Shown here piece after piece: positions 45,075-53,993 of a stretch of DNA of 53,993 nt. Under the pieces are notes generated by a model. The model saw only the letters and a list, made by a program, of their open reading frames with translations. It was not told the origin of the DNA and searched no databases. The translations under genes were made by a program, and so were the position numbers. The stretch comes from Bacteroidales bacterium (GTDB taxonomy: Bacteria; Bacteroidota; Bacteroidia; Bacteroidales; UBA1402): positions 113,199-167,191 of the forward strand of contig JAFODP010000008.1 of assembly GCA_017380635.1 (NCBI GenBank), read 5' to 3'. Position 1 is the first letter of the stretch, and every line of letters begins with the position of its first letter.

Positions 45075-46696
45075 TATTTCAATCCGTATTCTTTACGCAA
45101 CTTGGCAGATTTCAAGATTTCCAAAGCCTTTTGCAAAGCTTCGTTTTCGGGCGCCATCACTTGGTAATAAGCCGCCGTCTTGTACAAATCGCGCGCCATG
45201 TAGGCTTTGGTTTGCAATTTCAACACCGTCTTGTCGGAAGCACGATCTTCGTCTTTGATACTGATTTTCTCGGCTTCGGCCAATGCCAACATTTCGTTGA
45301 TCATTTCGTCGGAAACCTCGAATTTATCGATAAAAATATCGGCTTCGGGATAAGCATTCTTCAATTCGGAACGATGATCGTCCACATAATTCAGGCAATA
45401 ACGATTCAGCACGCCGCGGTTTACCAACAATCGATGCAAGGGCGTGAAACGGGTCGTATCCATCGGCACAAACACATCGGGCATGATACCGCCACCGCCG
45501 TACACCACGCGATGTTTGGTCAAAGTGTGATATTTCAGCGAATCGGGAAAATGTATGCTGTCGGCCGAAATCATTTCGCCGCGGTTGTAACGATCTACCA
45601 AATCTTTGGCATAAGCTTCGTCGCCAGCGTCGTAGGGCTTCTGGATACAACGTCCGCTGGGCGTATGATAACGCGACACGGTGAGTTTGATAACGGTGCC
45701 ATCGCCCAAAGGCAGCATGCGCTGCACTAAACCCTTACCGAAACTGCGACGTCCCACGATGAGTCCGCGATCCCAATCTTGCACCGCACCCGACACGATT
45801 TCGCTGGAAGAGGCCGAGAATTCATCGATCAAAACGACCAGATTGCCTTCCTCGAAAGCGCCTTTTGCACTGGCATTCGCCTGCTGACGCGGGCTGTGCA
45901 AACCTTCGGTGTATACGATACATTTTCCGGCCGTCAAGAATTCATCGGCCAAATCGATGGCAGTCGACATATAACCACCGCCGTTGGATTGCAAGTCGAG
46001 TATCAAATGCTTCATACCTTGGGCCTGCAGTTCTTTGAAAGCCTGATGATATTCGTCCATCGTGGTGGCGCCAAAGCGACTAATCTTGATGTACGCGATA
46101 TTCTTATCGAGCATGAAAGAAGCGTCCAGACTGTACATGGGAATCTTGTCGCGCACAATGACGAAATCGATCAAATCTTGCTGACCACGACGTTTCACAC
46201 TGATGGTCACCTCGGTGCCTTTCGGACCTTTCAGACGTTTCATCACTTCTTTGCTCGACATTTTCACGCCGGCAATATTTTCGCCATCCACTTTCATGAT
46301 GCGGTCGCCGGCTTGCAAACCCACTTTTTCGGAAGGGCCGCCCACGATGACTTCCACCACGAAAAGCGTATCGTTCATCATATTGAAAGAAATCCCGATG
46401 CCATCGAAACCGCCTTGCAAAGGTTCGTTCATTTCGGCCAATTCTTCGGCCGTCATATAGTCGGAATGCGGATCGAGTTCTTTAATCATCGCATCGATAG
46501 CTTTGTCTGTGAGGGCTTTAGCATTCACCGTATCCACATACATTTCAGAAAGAACATAGAGCGTGGAATACATTTTGCGGGCATGTTGCGCAAAGGCGGC
46601 GTCGGCCTGTTTCTGCGCCGGCAGCATCAAGGGCATCAACAGACACAACAAGCAGATAACAATCGACTTTTTCATGCTGGTTTTCTGGTTTTTCAT
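45074..46696 (-). CDS. S41-family C-terminal processing protease
   Basis: Periplasmic serine protease of 540 residues with a signal sequence (KKSIVICLLCLLMPLMLPAQ). A PDZ domain at ~95-180 starts GGFDGIGISFNMMNDTL. The catalytic domain has the Ser in FSASSSEIVSGAVQDW and the Lys in RRSFGKGLVQ. A helical C-terminal region follows (AKDLVDRYNRGEMISADS; VSDEMINEMLAL). It is like CtpA/Prc proteases that trim envelope proteins. It overlaps coaD by 4 nt and dusB by 1 nt. MKKSI at 46675 is an alternative start. Confidence 0.93.
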   Translation of the reverse strand: MKNQKTSMKKSIVICLLCLLMPLMLPAQKQADAAFAQHARKMYSTLYVLSEMYVDTVNAKALTDKAIDAMIKELDPHSDYMTAEELAEMNEPLQGGFDGIGISFNMMNDTLFVVEVIVGGPSEKVGLQAGDRIMKVDGENIAGVKMSSKEVMKRLKGPKGTEVTISVKRRGQQDLIDFVIVRDKIPMYSLDASFMLDKNIAYIKISRFGATTMDEYHQAFKELQAQGMKHLILDLQSNGGGYMSTAIDLADEFLTAGKCIVYTEGLHSPRQQANASAKGAFEEGNLVVLIDEFSASSSEIVSGAVQDWDRGLIVGRRSFGKGLVQRMLPLGDGTVIKLTVSRYHTPSGRCIQKPYDAGDEAYAKDLVDRYNRGEMISADSIHFPDSLKYHTLTKHRVVYGGGGIMPDVFVPMDTTRFTPLHRLLVNRGVLNRYCLNYVDDHRSELKNAYPEADIFIDKFEVSDEMINEMLALAEAEKISIKDEDRASDKTVLKLQTKAYMARDLYKTAAYYQVMAPENEALQKALEILKSAKLRKEYGLK

Positions 46697-47160
46697 TTGG
46701 ACAAATAATGCAGCGCCTCGGGCAGAAATGCTTTCACATCGGCCTTATGATGCAACAATTCTCTCACCACCGACGATTGCACTGCCTCCAACTCGGGACG
46801 CGCATACAACAAACAAGTTTCTATCGATGCATCCGAGATTTTTGCATTGATGGAGGCCATGGTTCTTTCGTACTCAAAATCCACCACCGAACGAACGCCC
46901 TTCAAAAAACAATCGGCCTGCCATTGGCGGGCCAAATCAACCATCAAACCTTGCCAAAGCAGCACCTCCACGCGCGGCTCATGAGCATAACAAGCCTGAA
47001 TCTGCTGCAAACGCTCTTCGGGGCTAAACAAGGTTTTCTTATCAGGATTGACTCCGATGGCAATCACCACCTTGTCGAACAGGCGCAAGCCGCGCGACAC
47101 AATATCGGCATGACCCAGCGTAAAAGGATCGAAGCTTCCGGGAAAAATGGCAGTTCTCAT
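46693..47160 (-). CDS. coaD: Phosphopantetheine adenylyltransferase
   Basis: Fourth step of coenzyme A synthesis, joining 4'-phosphopantetheine with ATP to dephospho-CoA. It has 155 residues. The nucleotidyltransferase signature is [16 protein letters not shown] near residues 6-21, with the TxGH motif. [15 protein letters not shown] and [16 protein letters not shown] are typical of the family. It overlaps parE and the S41 gene by 4 nt each, so it is translationally coupled on both sides. Confidence 0.97.
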   Translation of the reverse strand: MRTAIFPGSFDPFTLGHADIVSRGLRLFDKVVIAIGVNPDKKTLFSPEERLQQIQACYAHEPRVEVLLWQGLMVDLARQWQADCFLKGVRSVVDFEYERTMASINAKISDASIETCLLYARPELEAVQSSVVRELLHHKADVKAFLPEALHYLSK

Positions 47161-49025
47161 ACGATATCTTCTTCAACCACAAGATTTTCTATCATAAAAT
47201 TCTGGCGTTCTGAGGTATTTTTACCCATGTAGAATTCCAGCAATTCGCTCACGGCATCTTCTTTGCGCAGCTTCACTTGGTCCAGACGCATATCTTTACC
47301 GATAAAAGCCTTGAATTCATCGGGAGAAATTTCACCCAAACCTTTGAATCGGGTGATTTCCGGATTAGCGCCCAAAGAGGCGATGGCATCCAAACGTTCT
47401 TCTTCGGTGTAACAATAGCGTGTTTCTTTTTTGTTACGCACACGGAAAAGCGGCGTCTGCAGAATATACACGTGACCTTTTTTCACCAAATCGGGGAAGA
47501 ATTGCAAGAAGAAAGTGAGCATCAGCAGACGAATGTGCATACCGTCCACATCGGCATCGGTGGCAATGATCACTTTGTTGTAACGCAAATCTTCCAGACC
47601 GTTTTCGATATTGAGTGCTGCTTGCAAAAGATTGAATTCGTCGTTTTCGTACACCACTTTCTTGGTTTTACCGAAAGTATTCAGCGGCTTACCGCGCAGC
47701 GAGAACACCGCCTGATAATTTACGTCGCGACTCTTGGTGATGGAACCGCTGGCCGAATCGCCCTCGGTAATGAAAATACAAGTATCTTCCAGATTTTTGC
47801 CGCGGCTATCGGTGAAATGGAAACGGCAGTCGCGCAGTTTGCGGTTGTTGAGGTTGGCTTTCTTGGCCACTTCGCGCGATTTTTTGGTCACCACGTCGAT
47901 TTCCTTGCGTTCTTTTTCCGAAGCATTGATTTTCTTGAGCATGATGTCGGCAATATCCGTATTCTTGTACATGAAATTGTCGAGGTCTTTTTTCAGAAAA
48001 TCGTTGATGAATTTGTTGATGGTGGGACCATCTTTGGAAACATCCTTTGAGCCAAGTTTGGTTTTGGTCTGCGATTCGAAAATAGGCTCTTCCACCTTGA
48101 TGCTGACAGCCGAAACCATCCCCATACGAATGTCGGCGTAATCGTGGTTCTTGGCAAAAAATTCCTTGATGATGCGCGAAACCGCTTCGCGGAACACCGT
48201 CTGATGCGTACCACCCATGGTGGTGTGCTGGCCGTTCACGAAAGAATAACATTCTTCGCCGTATTGGTTGGTATGCGTAAAAGCCACTTCGATATCGTCG
48301 CCTTTCAAATGAATGATGGGATAGAGCGGCGCAGCCGTCATTTTATCGTTGAGCAAGTCTTCCAGACCATTTTTCGAATTGAATTTCTTTCCGTTGAAGA
48401 TGATGGTAAGCCCCGTGTTGAGATAAGCATAATTCTTCAACATCGATTCCACGAAAGTTTCATCGTAGGAATAGTTGACAAACAAGCTGTTATCGGGAAG
48501 GAATTCTACCAAGGTGCCGCTCGCTTCGGTGCTTGCTTCGATGGGCGATTCTTTCAACAGGACGCCTTTTTCAAATTCAGCCACGAGGGTTTGGTTTTCA
48601 CGGAAACTCTGAATACGAAAATACGACGAAAGCGCATTCACTGCCTTGATACCTACCCCATTCAAACCCACCGACTTATGGAAAGTCTTGCTGTCGTATT
48701 TAGCCCCGGTGTTCATCTTGGACGAAGCTGCCACCAATTTCGACAAAGGAATACCACGTCCGTAGTCGCGCACCGACACATAACCTTCCTTGATGTCCAC
48801 TTTGATAACCTTACCGCAGCCCATCATGAATTCGTCGATACTATTGTCGATAACTTCCTTCAACAACACATACACACCGTCTTCGGCCTGCGATCCGTCG
48901 CCCAAACGTCCGATGTACATACCGGGACGCAAGCGGATATGCTCGTTCCAGTTTAGCGTTTTAATACTATCGTCGTCATAAGCAACCGGTTGTTCCTGCA
49001 AAAGATTATCGTCCAACTGCTCCAT
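47157..49025 (-). CDS. parE: DNA topoisomerase IV subunit B
   Basis: ATPase subunit of the chromosome-decatenating topoisomerase, 622 residues. The GHKL domain shows [30 protein letters not shown] and [19 protein letters not shown]. The TOPRIM domain has [11 protein letters not shown] and [31 protein letters not shown] precedes the C-terminus. Lack of the gyrase-type tail and the [12 protein letters not shown] loop separate it from GyrB. The ATG at 49025 ([10 protein letters not shown]) is chosen over 49082, which would place the start beside the -7 element. parC is not next to it. Confidence 0.94.
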   Translation of the reverse strand: MEQLDDNLLQEQPVAYDDDSIKTLNWNEHIRLRPGMYIGRLGDGSQAEDGVYVLLKEVIDNSIDEFMMGCGKVIKVDIKEGYVSVRDYGRGIPLSKLVAASSKMNTGAKYDSKTFHKSVGLNGVGIKAVNALSSYFRIQSFRENQTLVAEFEKGVLLKESPIEASTEASGTLVEFLPDNSLFVNYSYDETFVESMLKNYAYLNTGLTIIFNGKKFNSKNGLEDLLNDKMTAAPLYPIIHLKGDDIEVAFTHTNQYGEECYSFVNGQHTTMGGTHQTVFREAVSRIIKEFFAKNHDYADIRMGMVSAVSIKVEEPIFESQTKTKLGSKDVSKDGPTINKFINDFLKKDLDNFMYKNTDIADIMLKKINASEKERKEIDVVTKKSREVAKKANLNNRKLRDCRFHFTDSRGKNLEDTCIFITEGDSASGSITKSRDVNYQAVFSLRGKPLNTFGKTKKVVYENDEFNLLQAALNIENGLEDLRYNKVIIATDADVDGMHIRLLMLTFFLQFFPDLVKKGHVYILQTPLFRVRNKKETRYCYTEEERLDAIASLGANPEITRFKGLGEISPDEFKAFIGKDMRLDQVKLRKEDAVSELLEFYMGKNTSERQNFMIENLVVEEDIV

Positions 49026-49070
49026 AAGTCTTTGTTTTATTGTCGTAAATAGGGTTAAAATACTCGGCTT

Positions 49071-49078
49071 CAAAGGTA
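49071..49078 (-). promoter_or_regulatory. Promoter -7 element of the parE unit
   Basis: TACCTTTG on the minus strand (CAAAGGTA plus), identical to the POT-transporter -7, 46 nt before parE. No clean -33 was found. Confidence 0.5.
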
Positions 49079-49096
49079 ACAATAATTTGGCAGAAT

Positions 49097-49127
49097 TTTG
49101 TTTTGAAAAGCGCTTATATTACTTTTG
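49097..49127 (+). promoter_or_regulatory. Promoter of lgt
   Basis: TTTG (49097-49100), 19 nt, TACTTTTG (49120-49127), 29 nt before the lgt ATG at 49157. This is an exact Bacteroidetes promoter and argues against the upstream in-frame ATG at 49103. Confidence 0.75.
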
Positions 49128-49156
49128 CGACGCTAAAAAAATCAAGTTTTACAACC

Positions 49157-50071
49157 ATGACACTGTTGAACGAAATCATTTGGAATGCCGACCCTGCCAT
49201 CTTCAGTATTTTCGGCAAGGAAATCCGTTGGTACGGACTATTTTTCGCCATCGCTTTCGCGCTGGGTTTGCTTATGACCGGCAAGGCTTTCAAAGATGAA
49301 AAAGTACCCGATAGCTGGACCGACAGCCTTTTCGTTTATATCATCATTGCCACCGCAGTGGGCGCCCGTCTGGGTCATTGCCTATTTTATGGTTGGGATT
49401 ATTATTCACAACATCCCCTCGATATTCTGAAGATTTGGGAAGGCGGCCTGGCTTCGCACGGCGGCGGCATCGGCATTATTTTGGCCGTTTGGTTGTACAG
49501 CAAGCGCGTCAGCCATCGTTCCATGTGCTGGACTTTCGACCGACTCACCTTTTCTGTGGCGCTGGCCGGCTTTTTTATCCGCATGGGCAACCTGATGAAC
49601 CACGAAATTTTCGGACACGCCACCGATTTGCCTTGGGGATTCCGATTCATCACCAACTGGTTTGCCGTCAAACAGATGGGCGCAGAGCCAATATACACCG
49701 ATCCCTCGCATCCCACGCAGATTTACGAAGCACTTTGTTATCTGATTACCTTCATCGTGCTGTACCGATTGTATTTCAAGAGCGAAATCAAATATCGCGA
49801 AGGTTTCCTCTTCGGCTTGTTCATGACTTGTATTTTTGCGGCCCGTTTCTTTATCGAATTCATCAAGAATGACCAAGAAGCTTTCGAAGCCGGCATGCTG
49901 CTGAATATGGGACAAATTTTGAGCATTCCTTTCGTTCTCATCGGTATTTTCTTCATGATTCGCGCCTTCAAACGCGAGCCGGTTCATTATGAATTGACAG
50001 AGAAAGTGCATCAAAGCAAGCCCAAGCCGCGCAACAGCCATTTTTCCAGCAACGTCAAAAGCAAACACTGA
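49157..50071 (+). CDS. lgt: Prolipoprotein diacylglyceryl transferase
   Basis: Inner-membrane enzyme transferring diacylglycerol to the lipobox Cys of prolipoproteins, 304 residues from ATG 49157, with about seven hydrophobic helices. The family landmarks are IRWYGLFFAIAFALG, the essential-His loop GGLASHGGGIGIIL, and the signature RMGNLMNHEIFGHATDLPWG. The C-terminus is basic and ends in NSHFSSNVKSKH. The gldB-like lipoprotein gene follows after 3 nt, so an enzyme and a likely substrate are encoded together. Confidence 0.96.
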   Translation: MTLLNEIIWNADPAIFSIFGKEIRWYGLFFAIAFALGLLMTGKAFKDEKVPDSWTDSLFVYIIIATAVGARLGHCLFYGWDYYSQHPLDILKIWEGGLASHGGGIGIILAVWLYSKRVSHRSMCWTFDRLTFSVALAGFFIRMGNLMNHEIFGHATDLPWGFRFITNWFAVKQMGAEPIYTDPSHPTQIYEALCYLITFIVLYRLYFKSEIKYREGFLFGLFMTCIFAARFFIEFIKNDQEAFEAGMLLNMGQILSIPFVLIGIFFMIRAFKREPVHYELTEKVHQSKPKPRNSHFSSNVKSKH

Positions 50072-50074
50072 ATC

Positions 50075-51070
50075 ATGTTGAAATTGCTCCGCACTCTTTG
50101 CTTGTTGATGTTGTGTCTGTGTTGTTCGTGTCAGCAGAGCGAAGATCGTTATCGTTTGCCTAGTTTCCGTCAGCAAGTGAACATCGATATTCTCCGTTAC
50201 GATCGCGAATTTTTCGAAAACAACCGCATTGCCGACAGCACTTTTTGGACGCTATACTGCGAAAACATCATGCAATTTGGTCCGGTGGATGCGCACGAAA
50301 CGCAGTGCTATCTTGAACTTTTCCGCAACGACTCTGATATCTGCCAAAGTTATCGCCAAGCGCAAATTATGTTCGATGAAAACGAGGATTTGGAAGCGAT
50401 TTTAAGCAAAGCCTTCTTTCGTTTGCAGCATTATGTTCCCGATATGCCGCTGCCGCGTGTGTCGATGCACATTTCCGGTTTCGGTCAATCCATCGTGTCG
50501 GCGCCCGGCATTCTTTCGGCCAGCATCGACAAATATTTGGGCGAAGATTATCCTGTTTACCAAGATCTTTTCTATGAATATCAGTGCGCTCGCATGAAGC
50601 CCGAACAACTGGCTACCGACTACCTGAACGGATGGCTGCGCTCGGAATTCACCCACGAATCGCTCATGTACGATTATCGTTTGCTGGATTATCTCATATA
50701 CGAAGGAAAATTGCTCTTTCTGCTGGAAAAAATCATGCCGGAAATGTCTTTCGAACAATTGGCTGCCTGGAGCAAAGAAGATTATCTGTGGTGCAAGCAA
50801 AACGAAAGCCCCATGTGGGAAAGAATTCAATATTACGAACATCTTTACAGCCGCGATCCTTTGGTGCTGCAAAAATACATCGGCGATGCACCCTCCACCA
50901 TTTATTTTACGGAAGAGTCGCCGGCGCGCGCGGCTATTTGGTTGGGTTATCGTATCGTCAGCGAGTACATGCGTCAGCAGAAAGACTGCAACATTTTGCA
51001 ACTGATGATGGAAGTGGATTCGGAGAAAATCTTGCGTCTGTCGCTTTATCGTCCTAAGCTTTCAAAATAA
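50075..51070 (+). CDS. GldB-like lipoprotein
   Basis: Lipoprotein of 331 residues: signal peptide with lipobox and Cys (MLKLLRTLCLLMLCLCCSC). The body resembles GldB of gliding Bacteroidetes, with IVSAPGILSASIDKYLGEDY and the C-terminal ESPARAAIWLGYRIVSEYM. GldB homologues are widespread in non-gliding Bacteroidales, where the role is not established. Its last 17 nt overlap the 3' end of the convergent U32 gene. Confidence 0.82.
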   Translation: MLKLLRTLCLLMLCLCCSCQQSEDRYRLPSFRQQVNIDILRYDREFFENNRIADSTFWTLYCENIMQFGPVDAHETQCYLELFRNDSDICQSYRQAQIMFDENEDLEAILSKAFFRLQHYVPDMPLPRVSMHISGFGQSIVSAPGILSASIDKYLGEDYPVYQDLFYEYQCARMKPEQLATDYLNGWLRSEFTHESLMYDYRLLDYLIYEGKLLFLLEKIMPEMSFEQLAAWSKEDYLWCKQNESPMWERIQYYEHLYSRDPLVLQKYIGDAPSTIYFTEESPARAAIWLGYRIVSEYMRQQKDCNILQLMMEVDSEKILRLSLYRPKLSK

Positions 51071-52892
51071 TCATCTCGCAACGACGGCAATCGAAAGCCA
51101 AAGGCAAACGATACTGCTTGTAAACCAAGTGCAAAGGTTCATCCAACACTTGATGATCGGCTTGCTTGGGACAAGCTTTCAAGGCATAACGCAGACAATG
51201 TTTGCATCGCATCAACTCAATCTTTCCCTGAATATTCTCGTCGGCTTCCAGCGCGGGTTCAACCTGCGTCACCTGGTGTTGCTGATAGAAAGCCTTGGCC
51301 TGCGAATTGAGCACATTGCCTAAATAGTTCAATTTTTCCTGCGGATAAGCATGCTGCGTCTGTGGCAATCGATATTCTTCCTTAGGATATTGTATCTTTC
51401 TGGTTTTCACGAACAATTCATACAAACGATTGCGTTGCTCGGTCCAATGCGACGAGGGCAGGAAATATTCGCCCTTCCAATCGATATGGCAATCCTGTAC
51501 CGAGAAAAGCGGATGCGTGGCTTTGCTCAACAAGGCGCGAAGGTGTTCTTTCTGTGGTTTCTGAGCCGGCGTCTTTTCACAAGCAAATTGTATGGCAGCA
51601 CGATGTCCTTCTGCATCGGAAAGTTGCAGCGCGAAACCATCCTGCGTTTCCCAACAAGCCATCTCTACATCGATGCGTCGTTGCGCCGTGGTCTTTTCCA
51701 TGGCAGCATCAAATGCCTGATTGGCGGTACGATATAGCTTAATGCCTGTTTTCAGACGCAAGGAAGCATTCGCCGGATAAACCTTGTTTCCTTCCACTTT
51801 ATTGACACGAAATCCGGCAAATTTCCCGTTTTCATCGAAATAACTCAGGCCGTCACCATTGTTCAAATCTTCTTTTCCGAGATAGATAAAATGCTGTAAT
51901 TTCTGTGCTCGCACAAAGCCCATCTCTTCGCCCATCGACTTGGGCGTATCGAAATTGTAGAGATCCTTGGGGCGTCCTTTCAAGAAATAATCGGTAAATC
52001 CGCGATTGAAAACTCTGTCCGGACGTGGCTGAAAATTGATTTGCTCCTTGCCGGATGAGCTACGCTTCAAATCGCTGCGCGAAGCAATAATCTCGTCTAT
52101 CGTCTGACGATACCAGGCCGTCACGTTTTTGCAATAAGCCATTTCCTTGAGTCGACCTTCAATCTTGAACGAACTGACACCGGCATCAATCATCGCTTCG
52201 ATATCTTGTTTAGAACGATGCAAATCGCGCAAAGAGAGCAAGTATTTGTCGCGCATCAGCACTTTGCCTTTGGCATCGACCAAATCGTAAGGAAGACGAC
52301 AGAATTGCGCACATACGCCGCGATTGGCACTGCGTCCACCCAAAGCATAGCTCATATAACATTGTCCGCTGTAACTCACGCACAAAGCGCCGTGAATAAA
52401 GGCTTCCAAAGCCACGTTCGTCTGCGAAGAAATCTCCTTGATCTGTTGCAGGCTGAGTTCTCTGGCCAAAACTACTTGTCGAAAACCGGCCTCTTGCAGA
52501 AATTTCACTTTCTCGGGCGTTCTGTTGTCGCATTGCGTACTGGCGTGCAAAGGAATAGGCGGCAAATTCAACTTGGTGATTCCCATATCCTGCACGATGA
52601 GCGCATCCACACCGATATGCCAAAGTTGCCAAATAAGTTGTTCCACTTCGGCTAATTCATCCTCGTAAATAATGGTATTGAGCGCCACATACACACGCAC
52701 ATAATACTGATGCGCAAACTCCACCAATTCGGCAATATCTTCTATCGTATTGGAAGCGGCTGCTCGTGCACCAAACTTGGGCGCTCCGATATACACCGCA
52801 TCAGCGCCATGCAAGATTACTTGTTTGGCATTTTCCACATTCTTGGCCGGAGCCAGCAATTCTATTTGCCTGATTTTTCCCATACGATTCAT
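51054..52892 (-). CDS. U32-family protein, RlhA-like with C-terminal Cys-rich module
   Basis: Protein of 612 residues. The N-terminal ~330 residues are the U32 barrel (IELLAPAKNVENAKQVILHG; FIHGALCVSYSGQC; NRGVCAQFC). A long C-terminal extension (DUF3656-like) ends in a Cys-rich region with LMRCKHCLRYALKACPK and FDCRRC, a probable zinc or iron-sulfur module. E. coli RlhA, of similar length, hydroxylates a 23S rRNA cytidine; that function is inferred here. The start may be ATG 52892 or 52883. It overlaps GldB by 17 nt. Confidence 0.82.
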   Translation of the reverse strand: MNRMGKIRQIELLAPAKNVENAKQVILHGADAVYIGAPKFGARAAASNTIEDIAELVEFAHQYYVRVYVALNTIIYEDELAEVEQLIWQLWHIGVDALIVQDMGITKLNLPPIPLHASTQCDNRTPEKVKFLQEAGFRQVVLARELSLQQIKEISSQTNVALEAFIHGALCVSYSGQCYMSYALGGRSANRGVCAQFCRLPYDLVDAKGKVLMRDKYLLSLRDLHRSKQDIEAMIDAGVSSFKIEGRLKEMAYCKNVTAWYRQTIDEIIASRSDLKRSSSGKEQINFQPRPDRVFNRGFTDYFLKGRPKDLYNFDTPKSMGEEMGFVRAQKLQHFIYLGKEDLNNGDGLSYFDENGKFAGFRVNKVEGNKVYPANASLRLKTGIKLYRTANQAFDAAMEKTTAQRRIDVEMACWETQDGFALQLSDAEGHRAAIQFACEKTPAQKPQKEHLRALLSKATHPLFSVQDCHIDWKGEYFLPSSHWTEQRNRLYELFVKTRKIQYPKEEYRLPQTQHAYPQEKLNYLGNVLNSQAKAFYQQHQVTQVEPALEADENIQGKIELMRCKHCLRYALKACPKQADHQVLDEPLHLVYKQYRLPLAFDCRRCEMIILKA

Positions 52893-52997
52893 TTTCTTTG
52901 CAAAAGGCTCTTTACGGATAAGCTGATTTGATTGTTAGTCAAACTTTCTGCCGATTTAAGCAATCGCTTACTTTATCTATCGCCCACTGAATCTGCG

Positions 52998-53045
52998 CGC
53001 TTATTTGATTGTTTCGCTTACTTGATTGTTTCTCTTACTTGATTT
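52998..53045. repeat. 17-bp tandem repeat at the metA 3' end
   Basis: Units at 52998-53014 and 53015-53031 are 17 nt and differ at one base, and a third, shortened unit begins at 53032 and runs into metA. The unit is CGCTTACTTGATTGTTT on the plus strand. Each copy carries, on the minus strand, the CAAGTAA/CAAATAA found at the metA stop, so the repeats look like duplicated metA ends. The rest of the 142-nt gap to the U32 gene holds no promoter that I can support. Confidence 0.8.
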
Positions 53046-53886
53046 GCGAAATATCGTAAGGCGTTTCCTGATAAACATAATAGTTCAACCAATTGTTAAA
53101 CAACAAATTGGCATGCGCTCTCCACTTAACAATTGGCTTTTGGCTGACATCATCATTAGGATAATAATTGCAGGGCGGATCGATTTCCAAACCTTTGTTG
53201 ATATCGCGGACGTATTCGTTGTGCAAAGTATCGGGCGCATATTCGGAATGGCCTGAAATAAAGAATTCGCGGCCATTGCGGGCCATCACCATATACACAC
53301 CGGCCTGGTCGGACTCGCTGAGCAATGTCAATTCGGGATTAGCCAGAATATCTTCACGACGCAAAGTCGTATAACGGCTGTGTGGAACGAAAAATTCATC
53401 GTCAAAACCTCTGAAAATCGGACAACTGGCATCTGAAACGCGATGCTTGTACACTCCCGACAATTTCTTTTCGAGTGGATATTTAGGAATCTGATAATGA
53501 AAATACAATCCAGCTTGCGCGGCCCAACATATATACAAGGTAGAGGTGACGTGCTCGCGCGACCATGCGAAGATTTGTTTGAGTTCTTCCCAATAATTCA
53601 CCTGTTCAAAATCGAGTTGCTCCACAGGCGCACCGGTCACAATCATTCCGTCGTAATTCTGCTTTCTGATGCTTTCGAAATCCTTGTAGAAAGCAATCAT
53701 GTGTTCAACGGGAGTATTTTTGGGAGTATGGCTGTTCAGCTTGAGAAAATCCACTTCTATCTGCAAGGGCGAATTGGACAGCAAACGGATAAGATCGGTT
53801 TCGGTGGTAATTTTAATCGGCATCAAATTAAGGATAACCAATTTTAGCGGACGTATATCCTGACCAGAAGCTCTGGCATCGTCCAT
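53035..53886 (-). CDS. metA: Homoserine O-acetyltransferase (MetA), 5'-truncated
   Basis: Methionine-pathway enzyme activating homoserine, 283 residues as it stands. Active-site Cys is in TSTLYICWAAQAGLY, and His and Glu in ISGHSEYAP. Glu in VTGAPVEQLDF, where succinyl-type enzymes have Gly, indicates acetyl-CoA use. MetA proteins normally have ~20 more residues before the segment IFVMDDARASGQD; here the sequence upstream of IFV is foreign, and a stop (TGA) lies 12 codons before the ATG at 53886. Translation must start at that internal Met or fail. The 3' end runs into a 17-bp tandem repeat. Activity is uncertain. Confidence 0.88.
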   Translation of the reverse strand: MDDARASGQDIRPLKLVILNLMPIKITTETDLIRLLSNSPLQIEVDFLKLNSHTPKNTPVEHMIAFYKDFESIRKQNYDGMIVTGAPVEQLDFEQVNYWEELKQIFAWSREHVTSTLYICWAAQAGLYFHYQIPKYPLEKKLSGVYKHRVSDASCPIFRGFDDEFFVPHSRYTTLRREDILANPELTLLSESDQAGVYMVMARNGREFFISGHSEYAPDTLHNEYVRDINKGLEIDPPCNYYPNDDVSQKPIVKWRAHANLLFNNWLNYYVYQETPYDISQIK

Positions 53887-53968
53887 TACAAAGATGACTT
53901 TGGCGATAGCGATGGCTCAACTCGGCAATCCATTCGGTATATTCCTTATCTTTGATAATCTGTAGCAT
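53828..53968 (-). pseudogene. Start of a DUF1016/YhcG-type nuclease gene joined to metA
   Basis: An open frame with ATG at 53968 reads MLQIIKDKEYTEWIAELSHR then YRQS. From my knowledge of the family, this strongly resembles the first ~24 residues of DUF1016 N-terminal domain proteins (PDDEXK nuclease, YhcG-like), which continue QSQIKAAVKVN. Here the match stops after RQS near base 53897, and the frame enters metA out of phase, ending at 53828. It is therefore a broken fragment overlapping metA. Only 25 nt of upstream sequence are in the window. Confidence 0.7.
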
Positions 53969-53993
53969 GTTAGTATTTTTTATTTCGACTGCA

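Noticed and set aside
53887..53925. Upstream extension of metA to a normal start
   Set aside because: The in-frame codons before ATG 53886 read AIAIAKVIFV and then reach TGA; they contain no Met and belong to the foreign segment except for the last three.

Overview
The window is about 54 kb of a chromosome from a member of the Bacteroidota, most likely the order Bacteroidales. The evidence is the gene content (GldB-like lipoprotein, DUF4890 and BT_3928-type proteins, a sigma factor paired with an anti-sigma/beta-barrel fusion, a POT transporter, RadA, NadB, GyrB and ParE of Bacteroidetes type) and recurrent promoters of the Bacteroidetes form TTTG-19/21 nt-TAnnTTTG. No insertion sequence, prophage, CRISPR array or rRNA operon was seen, so this is mainly a housekeeping region. 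Genus cannot be fixed from the sequence alone.

Layout. 1-4139 (minus): divIC/ftsB-like, a small membrane protein, trmN6-like methyltransferase and ileS (cut by the left edge). 4196-6957 (plus): dnaX and pfkA, closed by a strong hairpin shared with the convergent POT transporter (7050-8717, minus). 8817-9233 (plus): FKBP isomerase. 9185-24239 is one long minus-strand stretch: gyrB - GH28 - XRE/cupin regulator - acyl-CoA ligase - (terminator) - xseA - xseB - alkaline phosphatase - ispD - recG - DUF1599 - BT_3928-like DoxX - tpiA - GATE membrane protein. 24463-27611 (plus): initiator tRNA-Met, radA and an FAD-dependent dehydrogenase. 27622-30806 (minus): ECF sigma factor, anti-sigma/beta-barrel protein, tRNA-Gln(CTG) and a secreted cyclophilin. 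30944-32226 (plus): TerB-DnaJ protein and a small DUF4890-like secreted protein. 32255-34609 (minus): radical SAM protein and nadB. 34962-36966 (plus): an orphan HigA-type antitoxin, a 4HBT thioesterase and dprA. 36971-49025 (minus): parE - coaD - S41 protease - dusB - GH28 - U32 - Na/Pi symporter - leuS, with many 1-4 nt overlaps in its upstream half. 49157-51070 (plus): lgt and a gldB-like lipoprotein. 51054-53886 (minus): a second U32 protein and metA.

Themes. Much of the window serves information processing: DNA topology (gyrB, parE), replication and recombination (dnaX, recG, xseAB, radA, dprA), and translation and RNA modification (ileS, leuS, two tRNAs, dusB, trmN6, two U32 hydroxylase-type proteins). 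Envelope functions are lgt, DivIC, the S41 protease, GldB, two PPIases and the sigma/anti-sigma pair. Metabolism is represented by pfkA, tpiA, ispD, coaD, nadB, metA and the acyl-CoA ligase.

Most notable points. (i) At the right edge metA has lost its first ~20 codons and is joined to the start of a DUF1016/YhcG-type nuclease gene. (ii) An ECF sigma factor is paired with a single-chain anti-sigma that has an inner-membrane helix, a long acidic linker with an internal duplication, and a C-terminal outer-membrane beta-barrel, which resembles the dual membrane-spanning anti-sigma class. (iii) Two GH28 genes each lie in a transcription unit with a type II topoisomerase B subunit. (iv) Key residues deviate in pfkA (GGDGS to GGNGS), in the POT transporter (ExxER to NxxER) and in one GH28.
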